Shown: positions 60,415-64,000 of the stretch, one piece after another | How the letters are laid out: the number at the start of each line of letters is the position of its first letter | Position numbering within the stretch: position 1 is the stretch's first letter | Source: Alisma plantago-aquatica | Lineage: Eukaryota > Streptophyta > Magnoliopsida > Alismatales > Alismataceae | DNA length: 64,000 bases | NCBI GenBank assembly: GCA_963693085.1 | Contig: OY856409.1 | Span: 662,003,591 to 662,067,590, forward strand | Direction of reading: 5' to 3' | Program-made: the position numbers and the translations under genes | The notes under the pieces: generated by a model | Seen by the model: the letters and a program-made list of their open reading frames with translations, nothing else | Databases searched by the model: none | What the model was told of the DNA's origin: nothing

Positions 60415-62471
60415 CACATGGTTGATACTTTCTTATGCTAAACATGTGCATTATGAATATGATGAAGGTTAATCATATCTAGATTCCTTGAATGTTGATG
60501 TAATAAACGAATGTTCTTAACGTTAATATAACCCTGCTATGATTGTTTATGAATATCTCCTAGCTCATTAGTGCAATATTGTGTTGATCTGGTGTATTAT
60601 ATGTAAGTGATGTTTTTGAGCCTTGTTATAAGGCATGCAAAGATAATGATGATCGTACAGGGAATAGTACAATGGTCTTAATGACCTTTGGGCATGGTTG
60701 AGCCCTGAATGAGGTGTAATCCTCTTGTGCTGATAAGGGTTGATACCATGTGATATTGTAAAAAGGATTTATATCCTATGATAGTATGATGACTAGTTTG
60801 GTCTCATGAATGGCAAGTGAATAGTACCATGTGATGATGATATGAGCAATTATGTTCCACACATTTTATATCTTTTAAAAGTTGTGATATTTATATGCTT
60901 GCTGCTTGCTAGAAGTGAATTAGGGTTTGTATGTCTACTTGTTTGATGCAGCCTTAATTCAACCAATTGACATAATTAATCAAGTGCAACTCTAACCATG
61001 TAGTGCCATGTGTCGTCGAGCCATCTTTAGAGTCAGAACTTGCTGGATGGTGAAATGAGTATTCCTAAGGGAAACTCAGAGTGCATACTGTTGAGTATGT
61101 GGAGGTGGCAGGTTGAGGATATATCCTTATCATCCACAATGCAGGTTGTGGAGGTGGGCTATGGTCATGCCTCATACATCTGATGTGATTGAGAACGGCT
61201 ATAGTCGTGTCTCGGTGATTATAACATGATGTGATTAGAGGACAACTGCGGTTGTACCTCAGTGATTGGGTTTGAATACCCTATATGCTAGCACCGTGAC
61301 CTATACCAAGGTGGGCTCGTTATAGGACTATATGTCACTGTGGTGGCAGCTTTGAATGATATGTCACTACCTTTTCACTCATACTGACCGAGGGGAAGAG
61401 ATCTTAGGATACCGGCACTCCTAGATCTTGTACGGAACCAAATAGCCCTTCGCAGGGGTTGATTGGACTTTGAATGATACGATTCAAATTCCCCAGGTCA
61501 TAATAAAAGATGTAAGATAGCCATGTAGCATATCTATTTAGGGTTACACACAACATTTCATATTGGATGATAAACCTTGGTTGCTTTCTTTTCATTAAGA
61601 TCATGTATAGTACAATAAAAGATAATAGATATTCTTATGTTATGGATATGCTCATGTTATAAATGTGTTCATACAATAGTCATGTTTATGTTGATAGAGA
61701 TATTATTATTGTTGGCTATGATTATGACATTCATTATCACATATTGATAGCTATGCTTATATTGCTAATTATGCCTTTGTTACTAGAGATGCATATACTG
61801 CTAATCACGCTTATGCAGATAGTTGTGCTTATGTTGTTAGGCTAATGATGATAATTATTATCTGCTCCTTTATGTATTATGTCAATCATCCCTTCCATTG
61901 AGCCTATTTGTTATATTTGATTAAACTGCTTAAACTATTTAATTACTTAAAATGTTGTAATCAATAAGCATTGTTGGAGGTTATATCTCTTACTGGGACT
62001 GGGTCTCACCCTTGTGGTTCGCTACATCTTTTTTTAGGTAATCGGAAGTGACACAAACAAACATGTGACAACAAAGAGGAGTTATAGTAATGAATCTATG
62101 AGAAAGCTGATTAGATGTTTAGTGTGTCCTAGAGTCGTCACTGTACTCTCAGGTCTGGGTAGGAAAAGTTTGTATATGGTGTTTCAAACGAATCGGAATT
62201 TTGCTAGCATGTTAATGTTTGTTGTGTGGCATATACAAATATTGTTCTCCTGTGTATGTATGTTGTAGCTAAGGTGATAGAACAATTTGTATCAAATTCT
62301 TGTCATAGTATGGATAAAAGAAAGATGTTGGGCTCATATGCTAATGTTTCTGAGCAGGTGCTGACGTTGAAATCAATTTTAATTTATCCATATTTTTGGG
62401 TATGTGGTTAATTGGTGATTGATTGTGTTTTATGTTTTGAGAAATCTCATTTAGTGTAACGGGTTCTCACA
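60415..62471 (+). mobile_element. Solo LTR D, right segment
   Basis: Continuation of LTR D. Shares with the LTR A 3' part: CTGGATGGTGAAATGAGT (61031 region; A has GCTGAATGGTGAAATGGGT), a GGTTATATCTCTTACTGGGA box (about 61978), a T-run ending in AGG, and GTACTCTCAGGTC. Ends GGGTTCTCACA, immediately followed by TSD CATGG and element E RT. Imperfect ~45-bp repeats at about 61150-61270 stand where C has its 37-bp array. Confidence 0.85.
61140..61270 (+). repeat. Degenerate ~45-bp repeats in LTR D
   Basis: Three imperfect units around GGCTATGGTCATGCCTCA, GGCTATAGTCGTGTCTCG and AACTGCGGTTGTACCTCAG, each followed by GTGATTG or a similar string. A related unrepeated stretch occurs in LTR A near 12800-12890. 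Confidence 0.5.
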
Positions 62472-62476
62472 CATGG
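62472..62476. repeat. Target-site duplication CATGG, right copy (LTR D)
   Basis: Exact match to 26797-26801. Confidence 0.92.
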
Positions 62477-63221
62477 AGACATGCTCGGTCTGATGAAACC
62501 TTTCTCAAGCACTCTTGCAACTATTTCTTCAACTCTGCCATCTCAGTTGGAGCCATCGTGTACGGTGTTTGGGCTATCAGCTGTGTACCTGGGATTATAT
62601 TGATCTTGAACTCAATCTCTCGAGGTGTGGTAACACTGGAGAACTCATATGGAAAAACATCCTCGAACTCACAGACCACTGGCACCTCCTAGATACTAGG
62701 ACTCCTCAGCTTAATATCCACCACATGTGCCAAAAATGCTTCGCAGCCCTGTCTCATCATCTTCTCAACCACCATTGCCGACACTAGACATGTCGGAAGA
62801 ATCTTACTATCCCCTTGGAAGATCCACATCACATCACCATCTACAAATGTCGCCACCATGGAACTATAGTCCAAGACCACCGATACTTCTCCAAGGTTTC
62901 CATTCCAAGGATCACATCGAATCCATGCATACCAAGTGGTATGAGATTCACTTGATTACTATGTCCAAAAGAAAGTAGACAGGAAAGACACACCTCCCAA
63001 AACTCGGCAAAACCAACTAATGGGGTTTCTAAATGAAGACTATCCCACCTATGACTATCAGGCAAAGAACAATTATCAATTAGTTCTTGAGTGACAAAAG
63101 AGTGTGTCACACCCGGGTTAACCAAAGCAAATATAAAGAAAGAAGAAGACAATTCAGAATGAAATAACCCCATTTGACATGTCACTACTTGTGGGTTTAC
63201 CATTCCTTTTGGCTTACTCAT
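62477..63221 (-). pseudogene. Ty3/gypsy pol of element E: protease and RT N-terminus (broken)
   Basis: Minus strand. Protease begins near 63221; its active-site block reads ALVNPGVTHSFVTQELI, where an Asp is expected at the Asn, and its second block reads GFDVILGMETLEKY. The linker (LVSAMVVEKMMRQGCEAFLAHVVDI, in two pieces GCEAFLAHVVDI and LVSAM) leads to VVCEFEDVFPYEF, REIEFKINIIPGTQLIAQ and PYTMAPTEMAELKK, then a stop, then LQECL, reaching the LTR D insertion at 62477. It continues at 26801. Replacement of the catalytic residue plus stops means no active enzyme. Confidence 0.9.
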
Positions 63222-64000
63222 GGCGTAAAATTGATCTGTTGCCTTTTGACACCCTCTTCCTCTACTGGCTTGTCCTGAAGAACCAGTCGGTGATGCTTGT
63301 CCACCTCCTCAACCTCCACCACCACTATACTATTGTCATTGTGAGCCCTACTGACCCTGCTTCATTGCTAGGTCACCTCATCATCTTTCACGGGGAAATA
63401 CAGTCTTCTGTGCCCAGTCTGTTCACACTTGTAGCAAGTATTGTTATCATACCATGGCCTAAACGGTCTTGTCACTGACATTGACATTGTACTGTGAGCT
63501 TCAACAGGTGGAAGACTACGTCCTCTTCCTTTACTTAGTGACCATTGCATCTGTGCACTTGACCTCTGTGATGCTGACGGTGCAGAGAACCTAGGCTTTT
63601 TAAAGACTCCAGACGGATGTCCTTGATACTGCGCCAGTCTCTTCTTGGCACTATTTTCACGCTTCTCAACCACTGATCTCTTTATCCTTCAAACTGTCCT
63701 TGAGACTGCGTCCTCTTCCTTTACTTAGTGACCATTGCATCTGTGCACTTAACCTCTGTGATGCTGACGGTGCAAAGAACCTAGGCTTTTTAAAGACTCC
63801 AGACGGCTGTACTTGATACTGTGCCAGTCTCTTCTTGGCACTATTTTCACACTTCTCAACCACTGATCTCTTTATCCTTCAAACTGACTCCACAAATGTG
63901 GCAAACCACTCATGGTTCTCCAAAGCAGCCACTGGGGTAGACAACTCCAAACTCAACCCCTTCTCAAAGTGTTGGATCCTCTCCTGATATGTAGCAACCA
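63222..64000 (-). pseudogene. Ty3/gypsy gag C-terminus of element E with zinc knuckle (partial, broken)
   Basis: Minus strand; the upstream part lies outside the window. Near 64000-63890: YQERIQHFEKGLSLEL, typical of the gag segment after the YFP block. Then a basic region (ENSAKKRLAQYQ, GVFKKPRF, SLSKGRGRSL), duplicated by a 190-bp tandem repeat (63514-63696 and 63704-63886). The zinc knuckle at about 63395-63437 reads CYKCEQTGHRRLYF, with the fourth Cys replaced by Phe. At least one stop interrupts the frame between the two basic copies. Confidence 0.85.
63514..63886. repeat. 190-bp tandem duplication within gag of element E
   Basis: Copies 63514-63696 and 63704-63886 (offset 190 bp), differing at only a handful of sites, so the duplication is fairly recent relative to the surrounding decay. 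Confidence 0.93.

Noticed and set aside
63179..63478. 99-codon plus-strand open frame in element E
   Set aside because: Antisense to the gag/protease region on the minus strand, with no independent support.

Overview
The window is repeat-derived plant nuclear DNA, probably from an angiosperm with a large, retrotransposon-rich genome. It is AT-rich. I see no intact host gene, tRNA, rRNA or CRISPR array. Almost every base can be assigned to an LTR retrotransposon or to one degraded L1-type LINE. The plant assignment rests on Ty3/gypsy pol sequence of the kind found in plants, primer-binding sites complementary to plant initiator Met-tRNA (TGGTATCAGAGC), a plant-style L1 ORF2, and LTRs of 3-5 kb. 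The species cannot be named from the sequence.

Left block (1-22450). A degraded LINE lies on the minus strand (ORF1 zinc knuckles about 21.7 kb, endonuclease about 20 kb, reverse transcriptase about 18.7 kb, C-terminal zinc-binding region about 14.3 kb). It is interrupted by a solo LTR 'F' (15321-18164) and cut at 13973 by a long LTR 'A' that starts left of the window. LTR A is itself split by a complete, apparently non-coding LTR element 'G' (2111-11211, minus strand, 3.55-kb LTRs, 2-kb internal domain, TSD ACATG).

Middle gap (22451-24529). Mostly unassigned AT-rich DNA with a degenerate ~113-bp repeat and a small MITE-like inverted repeat.

Right block (24530-64000). Four levels of nesting, the inner three each with a matching 5-bp target-site duplication. 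Element 'E' is a minus-strand Ty3/gypsy element with gag, protease, RT and RNase H remnants. Its RT is split at 26801/62477 by solo LTR 'D' (TSD CATGG). D is split at 29388/60415 by 'B', a plus-strand tandem array LTR-int-LTR-int-LTR-int-LTR with one outer TSD pair (ATAGC). The third B LTR is split at 41597/54703 by 'C', a minus-strand element with 5.4-kb LTRs (TSD AGTCT).

The elements form two lineages. B, F and G share LTR ends (TGTAACATAC...TTACA), two putative hairpins and, in B and G, a non-coding ~2-kb internal domain; B and G look non-autonomous. A, C, D and E share another LTR type with a GAGAGTTATATCTCTC-like box. A, C and D carry, in the same LTR slot, arrays of short inverted-repeat motifs whose sequence differs completely from one element to the next. 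Those arrays, the hairpins and the tandem B array are the most unusual observations. All homology calls were made by eye, and no alignment or database search was run.
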